A model generated the notes under the pieces. It saw only the letters and a list, made by a program, of their open reading frames with translations. It ran no database searches and was not told the DNA's origin. Below are positions 1 through 5,330 of a stretch of 6,234 bases of DNA, piece by piece (within the stretch, counting starts at the first letter, position 1; each line of letters opens with the position of its first letter). A program made the position numbers and the translations under genes. The DNA comes from Nostocaceae cyanobacterium CSSed10_463m. Lineage in GTDB: Bacteria; Cyanobacteriota; Cyanobacteriia; Cyanobacteriales; Nostocaceae. The stretch lies in assembly GCA_003556955.1 (NCBI GenBank), contig PWQB01000056.1:1-6234 (forward strand). Reading direction: 5' to 3'.

Positions 1-477
1 AATTAAGTTACCAGTGGGGTTTTGCAAACTGACTGGGGGATAAGACCACCAACCGGCTTGGGCTGGGCCGCCGGGAACTAAGAAACTGGCCATTAATAAA
101 ATGCCGACTACCGGGACCATCCAAAAAGCGACGGCATTTAGTCGGGGAAATGCCATATCTCGCGCCCCAATCATTAGGGGTACTAGATAGTTAGCAAAGC
201 CCACTAGGGAGGGAAATGTCCACAAAAACAGCATGACAGTGCCGTGCATGGTGAACATTCCGTTATAAACGGTGCGGTCAATTAAGTCTGATTCGGGTGT
301 AATTAGTTCTCCCCGAATTACCATTGCGAAGATACCGCCGACGAGAAAAAACAGGAATGAAGTGACAAGGTACTGGATACCAATTACCTTGTGATCAGTG
401 CTAAAGCTGAAGTATTTTGTCCAGCCCCCTGGGTTCTCACCAGGGTGACTGATGCCTGAAACAGGGATATGTGTCAT
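1..477 (-). CDS. coxA: Cytochrome/quinol oxidase subunit I, N-terminal part (cut by window edge)
   Basis: This is catalytic subunit I of a heme-copper terminal oxidase, a membrane protein that reduces O2 to water and pumps protons. Only the first 159 codons are present; the frame runs open to base 1. Visible family marks are the amphipathic start with FSTDHKVIG (residues 25-33), the helix II motif MFTMHGTVMLFLW with His78 as the predicted low-spin heme ligand, and IGARDMAFPRLN (103-114), whose Asp107 and Asn114 match the D-channel entrance residues of A-type oxidases. The heme a3/CuB ligands and the rest of the 12-helix core lie outside. The start ATG is preceded by TTAGGAAA, with AGGA at 487-490 and 9 nt of spacing. 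The gene follows coxB by 15 nt and is clearly in the same operon. Because the linked CoxB lacks CuA, this is inferred to be the ARTO (Cox3-like) subunit I. The family is certain; the subtype rests on the neighbour. Confidence 0.95.
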   Translation of the reverse strand, partial: MTHIPVSGISHPGENPGGWTKYFSFSTDHKVIGIQYLVTSFLFFLVGGIFAMVIRGELITPESDLIDRTVYNGMFTMHGTVMLFLWTFPSLVGFANYLVPLMIGARDMAFPRLNAVAFWMVPVVGILLMASFLVPGGPAQAGWWSYPPVSLQNPTGNLI

Positions 478-486
478 CGGTGAGTT

Positions 487-490
487 TCCT
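487..490 (-). promoter_or_regulatory. Ribosome binding site of coxA
   Basis: On the minus strand AGGA, within TTAGGAAA, lies 9 nt before the coxA ATG and overlaps nothing else in the 15-nt coxB-coxA gap. It supports the start at 477. Confidence 0.6.
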
Positions 491-492
491 AA

Positions 493-1419
493 TTAACCAG
501 GATAGTTGACTAGAGGAGATGCCGCAGGTGCTACAGTAGTCCAACCATTTTTGACTGATTGACTAGAGGCACGGGCATATTCAGATGCGGCTTGATTGTT
601 GGCTGGTGTTGGACTTTGGCTGGCTGCAACGGATAGCCATTGGTGGTAATCTTCGGGCGATTCAACCACTACATTGGCTTGCATTGTGGCAAAGTATGTA
701 CCGCTATATTGAGAGTCGGTTAAGCGATACTGTCCTGGACGGATGGGGGTAAATTCAAAGTCGATGGTGTGGTTGGGTACAATATCCTGCTTGAGGCGGA
801 ATGCAGGAATATAGAAGCCATGCAGCACATCTGCTGATTTTAGTGCTAAACGTACCCGGCGATCGCTTGGTAAATGCAATTCAGTACTGGTAACATCACT
901 TTCAGGATAGTGGAACACCCACGCCCATTGTTTAGCCAATACATCAATTTTTTCCACAGGTTCAGCCAAGCCGATGCCAAATTCTTCTTTTGGTGCTGCA
1001 TAAGCTGATTCCATACCGACAGGATTATGTAAATGTACAAGTTCCATCGGTCCTTGAATACCCATTTCCTCGTACACTTGGTAGCTATAACCAGCAATCC
1101 ACAATACCAACATAATCGGGATAGCTGTCCACACCACTTCTAAGGTGATATTACCCTCAATGTGGGGGCCATCGCTCAAGTCCCAACTTGCTGCCCGATG
1201 GAAAAGGATGGAATACATCAGAGTGCCAGTTACACCCAAAAAGATGAACGCACCCAAGGTGACTAAGAAGCTAATTAAATCATCAATTAGCTGTGATTCT
1301 GCTGCTGCTTGGGGGGGAAGCCAGCTATAAGCCTGCTGTCCTATCCAGAGACTGATGACAGTCACTATGGTTGCACCCACAAACACGGTGAAAATATTGA
1401 AAATCTTCCGCATTTCCAT
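493..1419 (-). CDS. coxB: Terminal oxidase subunit II lacking the CuA site (ARTO type)
   Basis: The protein has 308 aa. An N-terminal hydrophobic segment (about 7-29) is followed by membrane helices at about 49-73 and 95-113 and then a periplasmic/lumenal cupredoxin domain with QWAWVFHYPE (164-173) and VLHGFYIPAFRLKQD (198-212). In cytochrome c oxidases CuA is held by one His in the latter motif and by C-x-E-x-C-x3-H-x2-M further on. Here His200 and Met246 remain, but the others read Asp235, Gln237, Ser239 and Phe243 (DSQYSGTYFATM). A normal binuclear CuA centre therefore cannot form. This is the signature of cyanobacterial ARTO/Cox3 enzymes, believed to use quinol or another membrane donor. 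The C-terminal 55 residues are Ser/Ala/Gln-rich and probably disordered. The start is chosen at MEMRKIF; Met3 is an alternative. No good Shine-Dalgarno is seen, because a heptamer repeat abuts the ATG. The gene sits between a DUF2231 gene and coxA. Confidence 0.95.
   Translation of the reverse strand: MEMRKIFNIFTVFVGATIVTVISLWIGQQAYSWLPPQAAAESQLIDDLISFLVTLGAFIFLGVTGTLMYSILFHRAASWDLSDGPHIEGNITLEVVWTAIPIMLVLWIAGYSYQVYEEMGIQGPMELVHLHNPVGMESAYAAPKEEFGIGLAEPVEKIDVLAKQWAWVFHYPESDVTSTELHLPSDRRVRLALKSADVLHGFYIPAFRLKQDIVPNHTIDFEFTPIRPGQYRLTDSQYSGTYFATMQANVVVESPEDYHQWLSVAASQSPTPANNQAASEYARASSQSVKNGWTTVAPAASPLVNYPG
859..866. repeat. HIP1 octamer GCGATCGC (first of five)
   Basis: This is an exact HIP1 palindrome. 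Further exact copies lie at 3943-3950, 4174-4181, 4314-4321 and 5373-5380, all inside coding sequence. Such density is a hallmark of many cyanobacterial genomes and is the simplest taxonomic marker in this window. Confidence 0.9.
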
Positions 1420-1447
1420 AATTGTTAGTTGTTAGTCATGAGTCATT
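1420..1447 (-). repeat. Four degenerate tandem heptamers abutting the coxB start codon
   Basis: Read on the minus strand, the 28 bases directly before the coxB ATG split into four 7-mers: AATGACT, CATGACT, AACAACT, AACAATT. Short tandem heptamers of this composition (STRR-type) are known in intergenic DNA of heterocystous cyanobacteria. This array fills the place where a Shine-Dalgarno would normally lie, and none is present in it. The remaining 22 nt of the gap, up to the end of the upstream gene, show nothing further apart from a small CCAA-TG-TTGG palindrome. Confidence 0.7.
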
Positions 1448-1469
1448 CCTGGAAAATGACCAACATTGG

Positions 1470-2075
1470 TTACTTCAGCATTGTGTTCAAGTCTTCACCT
1501 AAGCGCAGCAAGCTATCTGCTGTATTATGTACACCAAACTCAGCGGCCATTTGCGCCCCTAGTGTGCCGTGAACATACATAATAAACATGACTGCCAAAC
1601 CTGCCGCCAGATAACTCCACTGCACTTGATTATCTACGTTTTCACTCCAAATGAAACGCTGCCATCCTCTCCAAATGGTCATGCCGAAAATTAGCCCCAG
1701 TAAGAATACACCACCAATACCGTGCCATAGCATCGTTTCCATTGGTGGCATTCCCCAAGCACTTTTGACTTCGGGAGGTGGTGTTGCCAGCAGCATTTCA
1801 TAAAAGCCCGCCGCTACAGTGAAAATAGTAAAGATTGTCGAACCTATCATGTTGTACCAGCCGACATCAAAGAAGTTGGCAGGTTGTACAGGAATTGATA
1901 AAGATGTGAATATCCACTTTTGCAAGGGAAACACTTTACCCAAAATATCAAAGGTAATCCCAATGATAAATAGTCCCAATGTCAAATGTACTAAGTTGGG
2001 ATGAATGGGAATTGAGTACGGTAATCCATTTGCACCCAATTGTACGCTTACTTGATCAATCAGTTCAGAGTTCAT
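1470..2075 (-). CDS. DUF2231 four-helix membrane protein (second of the tandem pair)
   Basis: This 201-aa integral membrane protein of the DUF2231 family has no established biochemical function. Predicted helices lie at about 29-47, 72-95, 115-136 and 153-172. The family hallmark HPNLVH (His25, His30) opens helix 1, with Asp43 near its end. GWYNM (72-76) opens helix 2, which ends with Glu93, and WHGIGG (His118) opens helix 3. GVH (His183) follows helix 4. These four His and both acidic residues are matched in the upstream paralogue. The protein has about 25 extra residues between helices 1 and 2 and between helices 2 and 3, and a charged C-terminal tail (RLGEDLNTMLK). The start overlaps the previous stop as ATGA and has AGGAAGG 9 nt upstream (2085-2091), so translation is probably coupled. 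Position before a CuA-less coxB suggests a role tied to the oxidase, for example donor binding, cofactor delivery or assembly. That is inference. Confidence 0.9.
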   Translation of the reverse strand: MNSELIDQVSVQLGANGLPYSIPIHPNLVHLTLGLFIIGITFDILGKVFPLQKWIFTSLSIPVQPANFFDVGWYNMIGSTIFTIFTVAAGFYEMLLATPPPEVKSAWGMPPMETMLWHGIGGVFLLGLIFGMTIWRGWQRFIWSENVDNQVQWSYLAAGLAVMFIMYVHGTLGAQMAAEFGVHNTADSLLRLGEDLNTMLK

Positions 2076-2572
2076 GGCAAGATACCTTCCTTGACTGCTT
2101 CAACAACTGGTACTGTGTGCAGTCCATATACCCAAACCAGTTGATCTCCCAGATATACTTGCACGCCGACAATTACGGTCAAACACAACCCAACTAACAT
2201 ATAATGAATCGGCAATTTGTTAGGGTTGCGGTTACGAATCACATAACGCCAAGCTGTAACTGAGGCCAGAAGTCCAGACAGTGACCAACCAATCAATGTA
2301 TGTACATTTAACACTGATTTTGCTACAGCATAAGGTTGGGCTAAACCTGCTTCAAATTGACCAAAAATAATGGCAACGAAGATTGCGATTGTCGCCACAA
2401 ACATATTCCACCAACTCACCTCAAACAGATGAGTTTTACCAGTAAAATAACCTATTAGATCGCAGAAGAATGCAAACACAACCATCGCAATGACGAAGTG
2501 AACAACGATGGGGTGCATCGTATCTGGATACGGCAAATTATGATCATTCAAAGATGTCAGATACTCAAGCAT
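2072..2572 (-). CDS. DUF2231 four-helix membrane protein (first gene of the oxidase operon)
   Basis: This 166-aa DUF2231 membrane protein is a paralogue of the next gene. Predicted helices lie at about 22-43, 54-72, 89-110 and 123-142. Key residues are HPIVVH (His20, His25), Asp38, WWNM (54-57), GQFEAG (Glu74), VHTLIG (His91) and GLH (His152), aligned one for one with the downstream protein. An upstream in-frame ATG at 2605 would add 11 residues (MRCNRYVQENT). I prefer the ATG at 2570-2572 because a strong AGGAGA lies 5 nt before it and because the added stretch is polar and unlike family N-termini. This is the first gene of the operon, and a long upstream gap with predicted regulatory boxes precedes it. 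The molecular role is unknown. Co-location with an ARTO suggests a respiratory accessory. Confidence 0.9.
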   Translation of the reverse strand: MLEYLTSLNDHNLPYPDTMHPIVVHFVIAMVVFAFFCDLIGYFTGKTHLFEVSWWNMFVATIAIFVAIIFGQFEAGLAQPYAVAKSVLNVHTLIGWSLSGLLASVTAWRYVIRNRNPNKLPIHYMLVGLCLTVIVGVQVYLGDQLVWVYGLHTVPVVEAVKEGILP

Positions 2573-2577
2573 TGTGT

Positions 2578-2583
2578 TCTCCT
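2578..2583 (-). promoter_or_regulatory. Ribosome binding site that fixes the start of the first DUF2231 gene
   Basis: On the minus strand AGGAGA stands 5 nt before the ATG at 2570-2572. It lies downstream of the alternative ATG at 2603-2605, which has no such signal, so it argues for the shorter 166-aa product. Confidence 0.8.
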
Positions 2584-2607
2584 GGACATATCTATTGCAC
2601 CTCATTC

Positions 2608-2619
2608 GTCAATATTGAC
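2608..2619. promoter_or_regulatory. Perfect 12-bp palindrome upstream of the first DUF2231 gene
   Basis: GTCAATATTGAC is a perfect palindrome 36 nt before the start codon at 2572. It could be a protein-binding operator or simply chance in AT-rich DNA. Half-site-like GTCAAT also occurs at 2709-2714. I recognise no regulator for it. Confidence 0.35.
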
Positions 2620-2665
2620 AGCCCTCACACCACTATAATTATTTACCCTTGACCGGAGTTTATAT

Positions 2666-2683
2666 GGCTACGCCACGCAAGCT
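2666..2683. repeat. Fragment resembling a dispersed Nostoc intergenic repeat
   Basis: GGCTACGCCACGCAAGCT resembles a small dispersed repeat that I recall as common between genes in Nostoc-type genomes. It is GC-richer than its AT-rich surroundings. The call rests on memory of the motif, not on a second copy in this window. Confidence 0.4.
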
Positions 2684-2939
2684 ATCAGATACACGCGGCG
2701 AAACCCAGTCAATGTCAATATATAGTACTGCTGCGTCTCTACGGTGGTAACAACGCGATGCAGTTACTATTTATCATCAATGATTAATTTCAATTCATTT
2801 GTTCATGCCGATCATCTACAACAGCAATTTTAAATTTATCTAACAAAACTGCTGTATTTTGTTTGATTTGTGTCACCTATATTTTAGCTTAAAGATTTTT
2901 TTACTAATTGTCAAAGAAATATAATATCATCAAAAGGCT

Positions 2940-2945
2940 TATATA
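2940..2945 (-). promoter_or_regulatory. Candidate -10 box of the oxidase operon promoter
   Basis: On the minus strand TATATA begins 22 nt after the NtcA-like box at 2968-2983, the usual spacing in NtcA-activated promoters, which lack a -35 box. It would place transcription start near 2933. AT-rich sequence makes such hexamers frequent, so the spacing is the main support. Confidence 0.35.
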
Positions 2946-2967
2946 TTCCCAAACAGAATTTTAAAAA

Positions 2968-2983
2968 TGTACAAAAAGCGACA
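2968..2983 (-). promoter_or_regulatory. Near-consensus NtcA-type binding site
   Basis: The plus strand reads TGTA, 8 nt, GACA; the minus strand reads TGTC, 8 nt, TACA. This is one mismatch from TGTA-N8-TACA, the NtcA consensus. The centre would be at about -42.5 relative to the start inferred from the TATATA box, the class II activator position. NtcA is the global nitrogen regulator of cyanobacteria, and heterocyst oxidases are induced on nitrogen step-down, so the match makes biological sense but is unproven. Confidence 0.4.
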
Positions 2984-2993
2984 TTTTGCAATT

Positions 2994-3023
2994 ATTAATT
3001 TGTGTGGTTGATCACAAATTAAT
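2994..3023. promoter_or_regulatory. 11-bp inverted repeat with a CRP-type core
   Basis: ATTAATTTGTG and CACAAATTAAT form perfect 11-bp arms around an 8-nt spacer. The core (3001-3016) is TGTGTGGTTGATCACA, which fits TGTG-N8-CACA, the spacing of cAMP-receptor sites (TGTGA-N6-TCACA) with one half-site deviating at its fifth base. Its centre lies 33 bp from that of the NtcA-like box, about three helical turns. A cyanobacterial CRP homologue such as AnCrpA is a plausible binder. No T-run follows either arm, so it does not look like a terminator. Confidence 0.5.
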
Positions 3024-3163
3024 CGGGACTTGATAAAAAATTACCCATCTAATAAAAATCCTCTACATAATAAATATATTTGTTTGCGATTTTAGATAAT
3101 TTAATATGTTGATATCTATTAAGTAGGGTCAACATAATTAAACATAAAACCTTGACGATATAG

Positions 3164-3192
3164 ATCCCCGACTTCTTAGAGAAATCGGGGAT
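3164..3192. repeat. CCCCGA hairpin, dispersed repeat and possible transcript end
   Basis: The arms start ATCCCCGA and end TCGGGGAT. They form a 13-bp stem with one mismatch (3172/3184) and a 3-nt loop. Hairpins of this sequence are, to my knowledge, widespread between genes in Nostocales. It lies about 110 nt beyond the stop of the minus-strand antiporter-like gene and could end that transcript, although no T-run follows on the minus strand. Confidence 0.6.
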
Positions 3193-3305
3193 ATGGGTAT
3201 GATGTTTTTTAAGTTTGAGCTACTTACCAATTTGCTCCATGAACCCCAATTACACACATAAACCCTCCCTGGAAATACAACTCTTTGCGGTAATCCCCAT
3301 GAATA

Positions 3306-4736
3306 TCATCTAACAGTGAATAACCCGAAGAGGGAAAGTAATATGACACTAACCATCCCAATAAGATGTTCAAATTGCTCAAGAACACGGGGTAAAGTCA
3401 GTACATACCGTTGAAAAATTAATAAATGCGCTAACCAGCCAATAGCAATAATTATCAATGATTTGACGATATTGATAATCGTATATGCCTGGAAATAAAA
3501 GCTATTTGTGGCAATCAGCGCCAGCATTAATAAGATGATCGGCAGCCAGAAAGCAGGTCTGATTTCTGTTTCTTGTCCATGAGGTAAAAAGATGAATTTG
3601 GCATACACAATTGCTGTCCCTATAGCAGCAATGTTCATAATTATGGTTTGCCAAGGTAGTAAATTATCCAATGTCAAGATTTTCGCGCCAAAACCAATGA
3701 ACAAAGGACAGCCAGAAATTGAGAGACCGGGGATAAGTAGAGCTATCCAAAGTTTAGTATCGATTGATGTAGCTCGTAGTTCCTGAAAGTTACGACTAGG
3801 GAAGTTACCCACTATCAAAAAAATTGCTGATTTAGCCAAACCATGACCTAGTGCATAAATACCTCCGACACCCGGTGCAGCTAGTACCCAACCTAATTGA
3901 GAAATGGTGCTAAATGCTAGTGTCCGCTTGGTATCCTTTTCTGCGATCGCATAGACTACCCCTAAAAATATTGTCCCCGTAGCTAAGATTCTCAGGATGG
4001 GATCAATCTCGTTGAACATCAGAACACAACGAGCTAGGGGAAAGATTCCAGCTTTTTCCACAATACCCGACAGCAAAGCTGATACAGGTGTTTCTGATTC
4101 GGAGTTAGTCAATGGTGACCATAGTCCTGATATAAAGACTCCTCCTTTGGTTAATAGTCCCACAAAAATCAACGCGATCGCCTGAGTCGGTGCTGTGCTT
4201 AACCCTGTAAACGCAAACGAACGATTACTTTGATACAGCAATATCGTACCCACCAGATAAAACAGCATTGCCGTATTACTGACAAACATATAGCGTAATG
4301 CTATCCAAATCGAGCGATCGCTTCTGGGGTAAGATACCAGTAAAAATACTGCAATCCCAATCACCTCTAATGCCACATATAAACTGATGAAATCCGCACA
4401 GATAAAAGCAGAATTGACACAACCATGCAATATGATTAGCTGTGTATAAAAGAAAGCTGATTTGCCAGTATTCCAACAGTAGATAATGACCGCTATCGTT
4501 ACCAAAGCATTTGTTAATATAAAGTAGCCACTCAACTCATCAATCATGAGAGAAACGCCGAAATTATCCAGCAAAGTGAGTGTAAATGGCAACTGAGTAA
4601 AAAACAACTGCAATGCATATACAGTTGAAAAAATAGCTACAGTTACAGCAATGTAGCGGTCAAATTTGGGTAATAAATAAATTATTAACCCAAAAAACAA
4701 CGGTATGAGAATCCAGGCAATGGTAAGATTAATCAT
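3306..4736 (-). CDS. Orphan MrpD/NuoM-like proton-conducting membrane subunit
   Basis: This 476-aa, highly hydrophobic protein of about 14 helices belongs to the proton-conducting transporter superfamily shared by Mrp antiporters, NDH-1 and membrane hydrogenases. Family marks in order are LYVALEVIG with the helix-5 Glu124; LLTKGGVFISGLWSP with the helix-7 Lys197; TPVSALLSGIVEKAG with Lys228; RTLAFSTISQLG (271-282); HGLAKSAIFL with His298 and Lys302; and SGCPLFIGFGAK with Lys352. All charged residues of the proton path are present, so it looks functional. Length fits MrpD or NuoN (about 480-500) better than cyanobacterial NdhD. The start ATG has an in-frame TAG two codons upstream and no clear Shine-Dalgarno. 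No MrpA, B, C, E, F, G or Ndh partner is in the window, so its complex is unknown. The family is secure, the exact assignment is not. Confidence 0.88.
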   Translation of the reverse strand: MINLTIAWILIPLFFGLIIYLLPKFDRYIAVTVAIFSTVYALQLFFTQLPFTLTLLDNFGVSLMIDELSGYFILTNALVTIAVIIYCWNTGKSAFFYTQLIILHGCVNSAFICADFISLYVALEVIGIAVFLLVSYPRSDRSIWIALRYMFVSNTAMLFYLVGTILLYQSNRSFAFTGLSTAPTQAIALIFVGLLTKGGVFISGLWSPLTNSESETPVSALLSGIVEKAGIFPLARCVLMFNEIDPILRILATGTIFLGVVYAIAEKDTKRTLAFSTISQLGWVLAAPGVGGIYALGHGLAKSAIFLIVGNFPSRNFQELRATSIDTKLWIALLIPGLSISGCPLFIGFGAKILTLDNLLPWQTIIMNIAAIGTAIVYAKFIFLPHGQETEIRPAFWLPIILLMLALIATNSFYFQAYTIINIVKSLIIIAIGWLAHLLIFQRYVLTLPRVLEQFEHLIGMVSVILLSLFGLFTVR

Positions 4737-4875
4737 TGACTATTGAACATTATGATAACTAAGTAAGTTAAGCGACGTTCACTTAATCAAAAAAGTTCAG
4801 GGATGCGTTTTAAATTGACCGATTGTGAAACAGAAAACTCATAGCAACTAATTATTGAATGGACTTTGTTTGTGT

Positions 4876-5019
4876 ATGAGCCTATGGCTAAAACGTGCCG
4901 GAGGCATTAAACTCCGCACGGTGTTGGGTTACTCCCAAGAAGCTGCTGGCGAGTCTACCTTGCAGTTTCTCAATGCTGACGCGAACAACCTCAGCTATAT
5001 CTGTCGCAGATATTTTTGA
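4876..5019 (+). other. Unrecognised structured segment, possible small RNA or 47-codon ORF
   Basis: This segment is visibly GC-richer than its flanks and carries three hairpins: CGTGCCGGAG with CTCCGCACG (4894-4920, 9 bp with one bulged C, 8-nt loop); TTGGG with CCCAA (4924-4938); and a final stem followed by a T-run (4997-5017). The same bases contain an open frame from ATG 4876 to TGA 5017-5019 (starts MSLWLKRAGG, ends NNLSYICRRYF) without a ribosome binding site. I recognise neither product nor RNA family. Options are a plus-strand small RNA, a decayed mobile-element end or a small protein gene. It lies between two minus-strand genes. Confidence 0.4.
4997..5017 (+). terminator. Possible Rho-independent terminator on the plus strand
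   Basis: ATATCTG and CAGATAT pair over 7 bp around a TCG loop and run into five T residues (5013-5017). The stem is AT-rich, so termination would be weak. It faces the end of the minus-strand S4 gene (stop at 5032-5034) and would close any plus-strand transcript covering the structured segment before it. Confidence 0.4.
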
Positions 5020-5031
5020 ATTGGTTTAATC

Positions 5032-5217
5032 CTAGTCTAAATCAACCTCAAAAGTTTTTCCTTCTACTGTTACTTTGTCGCCTAATACTAATTTTCGTCC
5101 TCGTCGGGTTTCAACTATGCCATTGACTTTTACAGCACCATCAATAATCATTAGTTTGGCTTGTCCTCCAGTTGAGGTGACACCCATAAACTTTAAAAAT
5201 TGGTCGAGTTTAATCAT
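5032..5217 (-). CDS. Small S4-domain RNA-binding protein
   Basis: This 61-aa protein is made up almost entirely of an S4 RNA-binding fold. It opens IKLDQFLKFMG, continues through the helix-turn region STGGQAKLMI (15-24), then GAVKVNG (27-33) and the basic RRGRKL (38-43), and closes with the strand KVTVEG (48-53). This matches the stand-alone S4 proteins of the YbcJ/YaaA type (about 60-75 aa), thought to bind structured RNA or ribosomal particles; the target here is unknown. The start follows an in-frame TAA directly, so it cannot be longer with an upstream start, and no strong Shine-Dalgarno is visible. It is divergent from the permease gene (113-nt gap). A shared transcript with the antiporter-like gene 295 nt downstream is not supported. 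Confidence 0.88.
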   Translation of the reverse strand: MIKLDQFLKFMGVTSTGGQAKLMIIDGAVKVNGIVETRRGRKLVLGDKVTVEGKTFEVDLD

Positions 5218-5330
5218 TTAATTAATTTCGCTAAAAAATAATTTATTGTCTGTTGAATAATTCAGCCTCTGCTGAAGATGGTTGGTAATTGGCTATGCTT
5301 TCAATACATATATAAAATTAAAGCGTAAAA
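5218..5330. promoter_or_regulatory. Divergent promoter region between the S4 gene and the permease gene
   Basis: This AT-rich stretch must hold the promoters of both divergent genes. For the permease, TATATAAAAT at 5309-5318 is a possible -10 region close to the ATG, but no well-spaced -35 hexamer accompanies it. No clear operator was found. Confidence 0.4.

Larger units (their letters stand above)
2573..3305. other. Long AT-rich non-coding gap with the predicted oxidase operon control region
   Basis: About 730 bases carry no ORF I would call real on either strand. Running from the oxidase operon towards the antiporter-like gene, the gap holds a 12-bp palindrome (2608-2619), a dispersed-repeat fragment (2666-2683), a TATATA -10 candidate (2940-2945), an NtcA-like box (2968-2983), an inverted repeat with a CRP-type core (2994-3023) and a CCCCGA hairpin (3164-3192). 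The remaining bases, especially 2760-2930 and 3030-3160, are AT-rich with nothing I can name. If the -10 candidate is correct, the oxidase mRNA has a leader of about 360 nt. Confidence 0.7.

Noticed and set aside
846..1330. Open frames overlapping coxB (846-1097 minus strand in another frame, 1145-1330 plus strand).
   Set aside because: They lie wholly within a well-supported gene and have no family features or ribosome sites.
1979..2197. Plus-strand frame of 72 codons across the junction of the two DUF2231 genes.
   Set aside because: It is antisense to both genes, with no recognisable protein features.
2725..2742. GTA...TAC pair as an NtcA site closer to the operon.
   Set aside because: The spacer is 12 nt, not the 8 nt needed.
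3253..3303. Short minus-strand frame beginning MGITAKSC in the gap after the antiporter-like gene.
   Set aside because: It has only 16 codons, no ribosome site and no visible similarity to a known peptide.
3592..4476. Open frames of 62-66 codons inside the antiporter-like gene on both strands.
   Set aside because: They are by-products of its codon use; the main frame carries all conserved motifs.
4815..4843. TTGACC as a -35 box for a plus-strand transcript over the structured segment.
   Set aside because: No acceptable -10 hexamer lies 16-18 nt downstream.
4894..4922. Resemblance of the CGTGCCGGAG...CTCCGCACG hairpin to group II intron domain V.
   Set aside because: There is no GAAA tetraloop, the AGC/CGC catalytic triad position reads UGC, and no reverse transcriptase or other intron domain is nearby.
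4966..5019. The C-terminal NADANNLSYICRRYF of the small plus-strand frame loosely recalls the end of IS605-type TnpB proteins.
   Set aside because: The similarity is a few residues out of register, and no zinc-finger Cys pairs or catalytic residues are present upstream.
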